NCBI RefSeq assembly: GCF_014203425.1
Contig: NZ_JACHJC010000001.1
Location: 1,054,001-1,118,000, forward strand
From: Micromonospora echinospora
GTDB taxonomy: Bacteria > Actinomycetota > Actinomycetes > Mycobacteriales > Micromonosporaceae
Length of the DNA: 64,000 nt
Reading direction: 5' to 3'
The notes under the pieces: model-generated
The model's input: the letters and a program-made list of their open reading frames with translations, nothing else
Told to the model about the DNA's origin: nothing
The model's database searches: none
Shown: in pieces, positions 32,743 through 39,819 of the stretch
How positions within the stretch are numbered: position 1 is the first letter of the stretch
How the letters are laid out: each line of letters opens with the position of its first letter
Position numbers and translations under genes: made by a program

Positions 32743-32805
32743 CTAGCACTGCTAGGGATGGGAGCGAAGCTAGCAGAGCATCGATAGATTGGCTAGCGGT
32801 GCTAG
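32743..32805. promoter_or_regulatory. TetR operator pair CTAGC-rS-TGCTAG
   Basis: CTAGCACTGCTAG (32743-32755) and CTAGCGGTGCTAG (32793-32805) are 13-bp near-palindromes 50 bp apart, with a half-site CTAGCAGAGC between them. They lie in the 88-bp gap between the DUF4267 and TetR genes. The right copy overlaps TAGAGT, a -10 box 7 nt before the TetR ATG, which implies autorepression. Confidence 0.75.
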
Positions 32806-32815
32806 AGTCCCTGGC

Positions 32816-33394
32816 ATGTCGATTCGGGCCCGCCGGGAGCGGGAGCGGGCGGAACGCGAACGGGCGATCATCACCGCCGCCCGCGACCTGGCCGAGTCGG
32901 AGGGCTGGGACGCTGTCACCACCCGCCGCCTGGCCGCCGAGATCGAGTACAGCCAGCCCGTCCTCTACAGCCACTTCAAGGGCAAGGACGCCATCATGGC
33001 GGCAGTCGCCGTGGAGGGCTGCGCCGAACTGGCCGCCGAACTCGCCGCCGCCCGGGCCGCCGCGACCGACCCGCGGGCCGCGGTGGCCGGCATCGCCACG
33101 GCGTACGCCGCATTCGCCGAACGCCGGCCCGCGCTCTACGACGCGATCTTCACACTTCCCGTCGCCCTCTCCTTCGCCAGCCAGGACACGCCGGTCGAAC
33201 TGGTCCGGGCCTTCGCCGAACTGGCCGAGACGCTGCGCCCGTTCGCCGGTGACGACGACCTGGAGACGTTCACCGAGACGTTCTGGAGCGGACTGCACGG
33301 CCAGGTCACGCTGATGCGCGACGGCCGTCTTCGGCGGGCGGAACACGAGCGGCGGCTGGCCCTCCTGGTCGACCGGTTCACCCGGCTAGGGTGA
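32816..33394 (+). CDS. TetR/AcrR family regulator
   Basis: This 192-aa repressor has the N-terminal HTH IITAARDLAESEGWDAVTTRRLAAEIEYSQPVLYSHFKGKDAIMAAVA and a helical ligand domain. The ATG is the one after the -10 box TAGAGT; an earlier ATG would place the operator inside the gene. It presumably controls the divergent DUF4267 gene and itself through the operators in the gap. The ligand is unknown. Confidence 0.92.
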   Translation: MSIRARRERERAERERAIITAARDLAESEGWDAVTTRRLAAEIEYSQPVLYSHFKGKDAIMAAVAVEGCAELAAELAAARAAATDPRAAVAGIATAYAAFAERRPALYDAIFTLPVALSFASQDTPVELVRAFAELAETLRPFAGDDDLETFTETFWSGLHGQVTLMRDGRLRRAEHERRLALLVDRFTRLG

Positions 33395-33421
33395 GCTGAC
33401 CGCCAGGGAGGAGCACATCCG

Positions 33422-34120
33422 ATGGCCACCCGCGCACCCGCCGCCGTCGCGACCGACGAGCCGCTGCTGACCTACCTCGACGACGCCACCGGCGAGCGCA
33501 CCGAGCTGACCGGGCCGCAACTGGGCGAGTGGACGGCCCGCAGCGCCGGGCTGCTGCGCGACGGTTGCGGACTGCGCCCCGGCGACCGGGTGGCGGTGCT
33601 GCTGCCGCCGCACTGGCGTACCGCGGCAGTGCTGCTCGGGGCCTGGTCGGTGGGCCTGTCCGTCTCGTTCCGACCCCGCGCGCTGGCCGGTCTGCCGGTG
33701 CTGGAACCCGGAGCGGACCGGCCGTACGACGCGGTGTTCGTGACCCCGGAACGCCTCGACGACTGGCTGGAGGACGTACCCGAGGGGACACACCGCTACC
33801 TGGTGGGCACCGGGCCGGGCCCGCTGGCCGAGGTACCGCCGGGCTGGCTGGACTGGTCGGCCGAGGTGCTGCGGCACCCCACCGACCCGCCGGACTACAC
33901 AGCTGTCGACCCGTCCGGCCCGGCCACGGCGGACGGCACCAGCTTCGGCGCGTGGCGGCGCCTGGCCGCCGAGATCGCCACCCAGCTCGATCTGCACCCC
34001 GGCGACCGCCTGGTGATCGACCCCACCGAGGACGAGCAGCCCCTGAAGTGGCTGCTGGCCCCCCTGTCCGCCCGGGCCACAGTCCTGATCCACGCCACCC
34101 GAGCCTCCCAGCCTCGCTGA
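33422..34120 (+). CDS. TIGR03089 family protein
   Basis: This 232-aa actinobacterial protein resembles the N-terminal part of AMP-binding acyl-CoA ligases (TGERTELTGPQLGEWTARSAGLLRDGCGLRPGDRVAVLLPPHWRTAAVLLGAW) but has no SGTTG loop or catalytic Lys, so it is not a functional ligase. A TAGGGT box lies in the 3' end of the TetR gene, and GGGAGGAG precedes the ATG. The TGA stop falls on the left edge of a palindromic repeat. In other actinobacteria it is often near cell-wall glycan genes; that is not visible here. Confidence 0.85.
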   Translation: MATRAPAAVATDEPLLTYLDDATGERTELTGPQLGEWTARSAGLLRDGCGLRPGDRVAVLLPPHWRTAAVLLGAWSVGLSVSFRPRALAGLPVLEPGADRPYDAVFVTPERLDDWLEDVPEGTHRYLVGTGPGPLAEVPPGWLDWSAEVLRHPTDPPDYTAVDPSGPATADGTSFGAWRRLAAEIATQLDLHPGDRLVIDPTEDEQPLKWLLAPLSARATVLIHATRASQPR

Positions 34121-34186
34121 TCTTGCAGTTGCGGCCCCTCGGATGCCGCTTTTGCGGCACTTGCCGGGGCCGTAACTGCATGATCA
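34118..34186. repeat. Palindromic intergenic element 1
   Basis: Twenty-one-base arms (left 34118-34138, right 34166-34186) match at 19 positions; the sequence begins TGATCTTGCAGTTGCGGCCC. The loop has its own GCCGC-TTTT-GCGGC hairpin. The left edge TGA is the stop codon of the TIGR03089 gene. Confidence 0.88.
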
Positions 34187-34219
34187 ACGGCGTTCCTGGC
34201 GTTCGCGTCGATCCACAAA

Positions 34220-34283
34220 GAGATCTTGGAGCCAAACGGCCCTCATGTGGGCTCTCATGTGGGCCCTTTCCTTCCAAGATCTC
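34220..34283. repeat. Palindromic intergenic element 2 with inner tandem
   Basis: GAGATCTTGGA (34220-34230) and TCCAAGATCTC (34273-34283) are perfect 11-bp inverted arms. Between them CTCATGTGGGC occurs twice in tandem, 12 bp apart. The remaining 34284-34436 holds no gene I can support. Confidence 0.85.
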
Positions 34284-34436
34284 CGCGAGTCCCAGTGGGC
34301 GAAACGCTCGTCTCCTGTTGCGGCCGGCGGGTGGCCGCGGGGTGGGTGGGGAATCCGGTTGACCGTGGGGGAGGGGGTGGGGCCTACTGCCTCGGTGAGC
34401 CGGACCGTGAGGTCGGGCGGGGCGACAGGAGTGGGC

Positions 34437-35294
34437 GTGGGTGGGACGGATGCGCTTGTGTGGCGGGAGTTCGGCGAGGACGACCTGGCCGCGTTGACCG
34501 GCCTGGCGCAGGCGTGTCTCGCCACTGACGGCGGGTTGCCGCTGTTCGGGCGTACCCCGTTGGTGCGGGCACGGCTGCTGCAGACGCGTACCCACGGTGC
34601 GTGGTCCGGCGGCGACCTGGTCGCGGCCGTCGGGGTCGGCGCCGGGCGGACGCCGGCCACCGCCACCGGCCTGGTGCACCCGGCGTGGCGCGGGCGCGGG
34701 CTCGGCGGCGCGCTGCTCGACTGGGCCGAGAAGCACGCCGGCGCCGGGGGCCTGCTGGTCACCACGGAGACGTGGAACGCGGGTGCGGAGGAGTTGTTCG
34801 CCCAGCGCGGCTACACGCGGACGTTCCTGGAGTGGGTGCTGCGGCACGACCTCGACGCGCTGCCCGAGGTCGCCGCGCCGGACGGCGTGACTGTGGAGCC
34901 TGCCGCGCTGGGGCCGGAGCTGTTCGCCACCTATCGCGCGTCGTTCGCCGACCGGCCCGGATTCGTGGAGCCGGAGGCCGACGAGTGGCTGGGCGACCTG
35001 CGCGACGACGAGGACTTCCGTCCGGAGTTGACGCTGCTCGCGCGCGGTCCGGAAGGTGAGGCGACCGGCTTCGTCACCGTGCTCGACAACTGGATCGACC
35101 AGGTCGGTGTGGTGCCGGGCTGGCGCGGGCGGCGGGTCGGCGCGTACCTGGTGGCGCGCGTGCTGCGCGGCCTCGCCGACGCGGGCGCGGATGCCGCGTG
35201 GCTCTGCGTCAACGACGACAACCCGGCGGCCGGGCTGTACCGGCGGCTCGGCTTCCGCGACTTCGGCCGCCGCGCCCGCTACCTCCATGACTGA
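34437..35294 (+). CDS. Tandem GNAT-domain acetyltransferase
   Basis: This 285-aa protein has two acetyltransferase domains. The first has ATATGLVHPAWRGRGLGGALLDWAEK near residue 75; the second has VTVLDNWIDQVGVVPGWRGRRVGAYLVARVLRGLADAG and the NDDNPAAGLYRRLGFR end near residue 265. The double-GNAT layout is that of mycothiol synthase-like enzymes, but the length and active-site context do not prove that reaction. GTG at 34437 is chosen for its AGGAG site 5 nt upstream. It overlaps the next gene by 8 bp. Confidence 0.87.
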   Translation: MGGTDALVWREFGEDDLAALTGLAQACLATDGGLPLFGRTPLVRARLLQTRTHGAWSGGDLVAAVGVGAGRTPATATGLVHPAWRGRGLGGALLDWAEKHAGAGGLLVTTETWNAGAEELFAQRGYTRTFLEWVLRHDLDALPEVAAPDGVTVEPAALGPELFATYRASFADRPGFVEPEADEWLGDLRDDEDFRPELTLLARGPEGEATGFVTVLDNWIDQVGVVPGWRGRRVGAYLVARVLRGLADAGADAAWLCVNDDNPAAGLYRRLGFRDFGRRARYLHD

Positions 35295-35610
35295 CGCGAC
35301 CCGGGCGGCCATCGTGCGGGCCCTGGCCGACCTGTGGGAGAACGGCTGCCCGGTGCCCGCGCCTGAGCACCAGGACAGGCTCGCCGACGTCGGCCTGCGC
35401 CGATGGCGCAGCGTCGCCCGCCGGCACCGGGGGCGGCGCCTCAGCCCGGACCAGCGCGTCCAGGACGTGGTACGCGGACTGGTCGCCGCGTTCGAGCCGG
35501 ACCGTGCGCTGGTCGGGCCGCTGGTACGCGACTACGAGTGCGTGGCACGTGCCATCGCCGACGTCATGACGGCGACGGGTCCGCCGGGGACTGTTGGCGA
35601 TGCCCATTGA
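35287..35610 (+). CDS. Hypothetical protein cotranslated with GNAT
   Basis: This 107-aa Arg-rich helical protein is unrecognised (ALADLWENGCPVPAPEHQDRLADVGLRRWRSVARRHRGRRL). There is no signal peptide or membrane segment. The ATG overlaps the GNAT stop by 8 bp, giving translational coupling. It may be a substrate or regulator of the acetyltransferase; this is only suggested by position. Confidence 0.6.
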   Translation: MTDATRAAIVRALADLWENGCPVPAPEHQDRLADVGLRRWRSVARRHRGRRLSPDQRVQDVVRGLVAAFEPDRALVGPLVRDYECVARAIADVMTATGPPGTVGDAH

Positions 35611-35702
35611 CGTGGTCTTATGTCGGGACGACGACGTCATCGATCCGCAGCTTTGACAACCCCGCGTCGGTACTCCTTTCATGCCTCTCGAAAGGTGCAA
35701 CG

Positions 35703-36656
35703 ATGCACAGGAAACCGACGATCCACCTGGCAGTGCTCGTCGCTGCCGCCGCCACCTTCCTGACCGCCGGAGGAGCCTCGGCCACGCCCGCACCCGTGGC
35801 CGCCTCCCCGATGGTCGCCGAGTGCGAGCCGGGCGCGGACAGCCACAGCGCCGCCCGGGTACGCGAGGGCACCACCGCCAAGGAGCCCGAGCTCTACTCG
35901 ACCAACGAGGCCAAGGCGTACGGCGTCATCAAGGACTCGCCGCGCCTCGCCAACGGCAGCGTCACAGTGCCGACGGTCTTCCACATGATCTCCGACCACG
36001 AGCTGAGCGCGGCCGAGAAGGCCCGCTGGAACACGCTCATCTCGGCGCAGATGACGGTGCTCAACGACTCGTTCGCGGGTCGTACCGCGGCCGACGCCTC
36101 GGACACGCCGTTCCGCTTCTCGCTGGTCGACACCACGTGGACCGTCAACAGCACCTGGTACACGGTGGTGCCGGGCAAGAACGAGCGGGACATGAAGAAG
36201 GCGCTCTACACCGGCGACTCCCGCACCCTCAACGTGTACGCGGCGAACATCGGTGGCGGGCTGCTCGGCTGGGCGTACTTCCCGAAGGGCTACAACAACG
36301 GCCGCGACTACATCGACGGCGTGGTGATGCTGGACGAGTCGATGCCGGGCGGCACGGCCGGCAAGTACGCGCTCGGCGACACGCTCACCCACGAGGTCGG
36401 GCACTGGCTGATGCTGGAGCACACGTTCGCGCACGGCTGCTCCGCGTCCGGCGACTTCGTGGCGGACACGCCGCGTGAGGCGGCGCCGCAGTTCAACTGC
36501 CCGATCGAGGCGGACACCTGCACCGCGCCGGGGCTCGACCCGATCCACAACTTCATGGACTACACGCAGGACTCCTGCATGAACATGTTCACCCCGGGCC
36601 AGGCCGACCGGATGAGCGACGCCTGGGTCGCGTTCCGGGCCAGCGGCAAGGGCTGA
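35703..36656 (+). CDS. Secreted zinc metalloprotease, pappalysin (M43) type
   Basis: This 317-aa secreted protease has a signal peptide (IHLAVLVAAAATFLTAGGASA, cleavage near residue 27), then the zinc site HEVGHWLMLEH near residue 229 (HExxHxxxxxH) and the Met-turn FMDYTQDSCMNMF near residue 284. The Cys pairs fit the two to three disulfides of M43 enzymes. It is not recognisably linked to its neighbours. A GAAAGG ribosome site precedes the ATG. It likely degrades external protein. Confidence 0.93.
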   Translation: MHRKPTIHLAVLVAAAATFLTAGGASATPAPVAASPMVAECEPGADSHSAARVREGTTAKEPELYSTNEAKAYGVIKDSPRLANGSVTVPTVFHMISDHELSAAEKARWNTLISAQMTVLNDSFAGRTAADASDTPFRFSLVDTTWTVNSTWYTVVPGKNERDMKKALYTGDSRTLNVYAANIGGGLLGWAYFPKGYNNGRDYIDGVVMLDESMPGGTAGKYALGDTLTHEVGHWLMLEHTFAHGCSASGDFVADTPREAAPQFNCPIEADTCTAPGLDPIHNFMDYTQDSCMNMFTPGQADRMSDAWVAFRASGKG

Positions 36657-36666
36657 CCGCGAGGCC

Positions 36667-36694
36667 GGGCGGGCCGCACCACAGCGGCCCGCCC
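36667..36694. terminator. Bidirectional hairpin between M43 and XPB genes
   Basis: GGGCGGGCCGC and GCGGCCCGCCC pair perfectly over 11 bp with a 6-nt loop in the convergent gap. Confidence 0.75.
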
Positions 36695-36705
36695 CGGCAC
36701 GCCGG

Positions 36706-38385
36706 TCAGTCGACTGTCGGCAGCTTCGGCCCGAGCACGTCGTCGGCGTCCACGATGGTGTACGCGTACCCCTGCTCGGCCAGGAACCGCTGCCGGTGCG
36801 CGGCGTACTCGGTGTCGATGGTGTCCCGGGAGACCACCGTGTAGAAGTGCGCCTGCCGGCCGTCGGCCTTCGGGCGCAGCACCCGGCCCAGCCGCTGCGC
36901 CTCCTCCTGCCGGGAGCCGAACGTGCCGGACACCTGGATCGCGACAGCAGCCTCGGGCAGGTCGATGGAGAAGTTCCCGACCTTGGAGATGACCAGGGTC
37001 CGCACCTCGCCGGAGCGGAACGCGTCGAACAGCCGCTCGCGTTCCTTGTTCGTGGTGGAGCCCTGCACGATCGGCGCGTCCAGGTATTCGCCGAGTTGGT
37101 GCAGCTGGTCGAGGAACCCGCCGATGACGAGGACCTGCTCGGTGGGGTGCCGGTCCACCAGCGCACGGACCACCGGCAGCTTCGTGCGGGCGGTGGCCGC
37201 CATCCGGTAGCGCTCCTCGGCTTCCGCCGTCGCGTACGTCAGCCGCTCGGCGTCGGTGAGCGTCACCCGTACCTCGGTGCACTCCGCCGGGGCGATCCAG
37301 CCCTGCTGCTCGATGTCCTTCCACGGCGCGTCGTACCGCTTCGGGCCGATCAGGCTGAACACGTCGCCCTCCCGGCCGTCCTCGCGTACCAGAGTCGCGG
37401 TGAGGCCGAGCCGGCGGCGGGCCTGGAGGTCCGCCGTGAAGCGGAAGATCGGCGCGGGCAGCAGGTGCACCTCGTCGTAGACGACCAGGCCCCAGTCGCG
37501 GGCGCCGAACAGGTCCAGGTGGGTGAACGCGCCGCCGCGCCGCGAGGTGAGCACCTGGTACGTGGCGATGGTGACCGGGCGGATCTCCTTGCGCTCGCCC
37601 GAGTACTCGCCGATCTCCTCCTCGGTCAGCGACGTGCGGGCGATCAGCTCCCGCTTCCACTGGCGTCCCGCCACCGTGTTGGTGACCAGGATCAGCGTGG
37701 TCGCCTTCGCCTCGGCCATGGCCGCCGCCCCGACGAGCGTCTTGCCGGCGCCGCAGGGCAGCACCACCACGCCGGAGCCGCCGGCCCAGAACGCCTCGAC
37801 CGCCTCCCGCTGGTACGACCGCAGCGTCCACGGCTTGCCGCCGTCCTTGCCGGACTCGGCCAGCTCGATCTGGTGCGCCTCGCCGTCCACGTACCCGGCC
37901 AGGTCCTCCGCCGGCCAGCCCAGCTTGAGCAGCGCCTGCTTGAGCCGCCCCCGCTCGGACGGGTGCACCGCGATGGTGTCGTCGTCCAGCTTCGCGCCGA
38001 GCATGCCGGCGAGCTTCTTGCTCTTGGCGACCTCGATCAGCACCACCCGGTCCAGCGCGCGCAGCACCAGGCCGTGCACCGGGTCGTTGGCGAGCTGGAG
38101 CCGGCCGTACCGGTCCATCGTCTCGGCCACGTCGACGAGCAGCCCGTGCGGCACCGGGTAGCGGGAGTACTTGATCAGCGAGTCGACCACGCCCTCGGCG
38201 TCGTGGCCGGCAGCCCGGGCGTTCCACAGGCCCAGCGGCGTGAGCCGGTACGTGTGCACGTGCTCGGGGGAGCGTTCCAGCTCGGCGAAGGGCGCGATCG
38301 CCATCCGGCACGCCTGCGCGTCGGGGTGATCGATCTCCAGCAGCAGCGTCTTGTCCGACTGCACGATCAGTGGTCCACCGCTCAC
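36706..38385 (-). CDS. XPB-type DNA repair helicase (superfamily 2)
   Basis: This 559-aa helicase resembles eukaryotic XPB. It has an N-terminal XPB-N domain (LIVQSDKTLLLEID onward), Walker A VLPCGAGKTLVG near residue 210, DEVH near 305, LTATLVR after it, and the motif VI QRLGRVLRP near 495. It unwinds DNA with 3' to 5' polarity in studied relatives. GTG at 38385 is chosen where family similarity begins (VSGGPLIVQSDKT). A related N-domain protein lies at 39820-42282, separated by the transpeptidase gene. Confidence 0.93.
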   Translation of the reverse strand: MSGGPLIVQSDKTLLLEIDHPDAQACRMAIAPFAELERSPEHVHTYRLTPLGLWNARAAGHDAEGVVDSLIKYSRYPVPHGLLVDVAETMDRYGRLQLANDPVHGLVLRALDRVVLIEVAKSKKLAGMLGAKLDDDTIAVHPSERGRLKQALLKLGWPAEDLAGYVDGEAHQIELAESGKDGGKPWTLRSYQREAVEAFWAGGSGVVVLPCGAGKTLVGAAAMAEAKATTLILVTNTVAGRQWKRELIARTSLTEEEIGEYSGERKEIRPVTIATYQVLTSRRGGAFTHLDLFGARDWGLVVYDEVHLLPAPIFRFTADLQARRRLGLTATLVREDGREGDVFSLIGPKRYDAPWKDIEQQGWIAPAECTEVRVTLTDAERLTYATAEAEERYRMAATARTKLPVVRALVDRHPTEQVLVIGGFLDQLHQLGEYLDAPIVQGSTTNKERERLFDAFRSGEVRTLVISKVGNFSIDLPEAAVAIQVSGTFGSRQEEAQRLGRVLRPKADGRQAHFYTVVSRDTIDTEYAAHRQRFLAEQGYAYTIVDADDVLGPKLPTVD

Positions 38386-38580
38386 GCCAGCGTCCTCTCG
38401 CATCGCTCGGAACCCCGCTGCCCGGAACCCCGCCGCACCCGCCGCACCCCGGCTGACCTGCCGGAGGCCGACCAACCAGTGTTGCACGCCGGAGGGCCCC
38501 GCAAAAAAGTCCGGCTGGACAGGCAACGTCATACTCGTCCCACACGTCTAGCAAGCGGGACAACTGTCCAGGGAGGGCCC

Positions 38581-39456
38581 ATGCAGCGTGTCCGGTTTCT
38601 CGCCCGGGTCACCGCCCTGGCGGTGGTCGTGCTGGTCGGTGTCGGCGCCTGCGCGCTCGATCCGCAGGCGGACGGCGCCGGGGGGAGCACCCCCGGCCCG
38701 GTCGGGCTGACGGAGGGAGCATCGGGGGCGAGCGCGTCGCCCACGCCGGAGCAGCCGGTCACGTCCCCGTCGGCGCAGCCGAGCCGGACGGCCTCGCCGA
38801 AACCCTCCCGATCGCCGGAGGCGACGAAGACGACGAAGCCCAAGCCGAAGCCGAGCGCGTCCGCCGGATGCCCGCAGGGGGAGCACCAGCGGGCCGTGGA
38901 GACGTACCTGACGCGGCTGGGCGGCTTCGGGACGCTGACCGTGGACGGCGAGCAGTCCGCCGCCGACTGCGCGGCGATCAAGAAGTTCCAGATCCGGTAC
39001 GGCATCAGCCCGTCCTCGGGCCGCGCCGGCCCCACCACGTACGACGTGGCGAAGCGGCTGGCCGCCACCGACACCGCGCGGTGCAAGGCCGGTTCCCGGC
39101 TCACCTTCTGCGTCGACCTGACCCGGCAGACGGTCTGGGCGATGCGCGGCGGCACCGTGGTGATGGGCCCGACCGTCACCCGCACCGGCATGTCCGGCTA
39201 CGCCACCCCGGCCGGCACGTACTCGGTGGGCCGGAAGAACCCGCGCGAGTGGTCCAACCCGTACGAGGTGTGGCTGCCGTACTGGCAGCAGTTCAACGGC
39301 GGGATCGGCTTCCACGAGACCACCACGTACCTGCACAACGGCGCGATCGGCTCACACGGCTGCGTCAACCTGCTGCACCGCGACGCGGTACGCCTGTGGG
39401 AGCTGGGTTCGGTCGGCACCCGCGTGGTCGTGATCGGCCGCCGCCCCGGCACCTGA
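38581..39456 (+). CDS. L,D-transpeptidase lipoprotein
   Basis: This 291-aa protein has a lipobox (LVGVGAC, lipidated Cys near residue 24), a Ser/Thr/Pro/Lys-rich linker, a peptidoglycan-binding-like helical domain (TYLTRLGGFGTLTVDGEQSAADCAAIKKFQIRYG) and a YkuD catalytic domain with GIGFHETTTYLHNGAIGSHGCVNLLHRDAVRLW (catalytic Cys near 259). It makes 3-3 cross-links in peptidoglycan or attaches proteins. The ATG has a GGGAGGG ribosome site. Confidence 0.93.
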   Translation: MQRVRFLARVTALAVVVLVGVGACALDPQADGAGGSTPGPVGLTEGASGASASPTPEQPVTSPSAQPSRTASPKPSRSPEATKTTKPKPKPSASAGCPQGEHQRAVETYLTRLGGFGTLTVDGEQSAADCAAIKKFQIRYGISPSSGRAGPTTYDVAKRLAATDTARCKAGSRLTFCVDLTRQTVWAMRGGTVVMGPTVTRTGMSGYATPAGTYSVGRKNPREWSNPYEVWLPYWQQFNGGIGFHETTTYLHNGAIGSHGCVNLLHRDAVRLWELGSVGTRVVVIGRRPGT

Positions 39457-39482
39457 GCCGCCCCGGCCGTCCCCACCCGTGA

Positions 39483-39528
39483 CCGGACCGCCCGGATCAG
39501 GGTTTTAACCCCTGTCCGCCCGGTCCGG
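39483..39528 (+). terminator. Long hairpin after transpeptidase gene
   Basis: Outer arms CCGGACCG and CGGTCCGG enclose inner arms CAGGG and CCCTG around TTTTAAC. The structure lies 26 bp past the stop. Confidence 0.6.
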
Positions 39529-39578
39529 CAGGTGCCACTCTGGAAGCCGGGTCCATGCCGGGGCGGGGAGGGACTGCC

Positions 39579-39815
39579 ATGACCGTTGACCAGGACGTGC
39601 TTCCCGACGAGGAGCGGACGCAGCAGCAGGAGGTGCCCACCGCGGTCCTGTTCGGCTACGCGGCCGCCGCCGTCGGGGTGTTCGGCTGGTTCCTGTTCGG
39701 GCTGCTGGTGCAGCAGCAGGGCTTCGTCGACTCGGTCGGCGAGTCGGCCGGGGCGGCGTTCGCGTTGCTGCTGGCCGTGTCGGTAGTGGGCACGCTGCGC
39801 CGCAACGGGGACTGA
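39579..39815 (+). CDS. Hypothetical small membrane protein
   Basis: This 78-aa protein has two hydrophobic helices (AVLFGYAAAAVGVFGWFLFGLLV and AGAAFALLLAVSVVGTL). The N-terminus is acidic. It starts at the ATG after a GGGGAGGGA ribosome site. It is convergent with the XPB-N-domain gene with 4 bp between them, so both could share the 3' region. The function is unknown. Confidence 0.72.
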   Translation: MTVDQDVLPDEERTQQQEVPTAVLFGYAAAAVGVFGWFLFGLLVQQQGFVDSVGESAGAAFALLLAVSVVGTLRRNGD

Positions 39816-39819
39816 CCCC

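Noticed and set aside
33422..34120. Functional acyl-CoA ligase
   Set aside because: The SGTTG loop, hinge and catalytic Lys are missing; the protein ends where the ligase core would begin.
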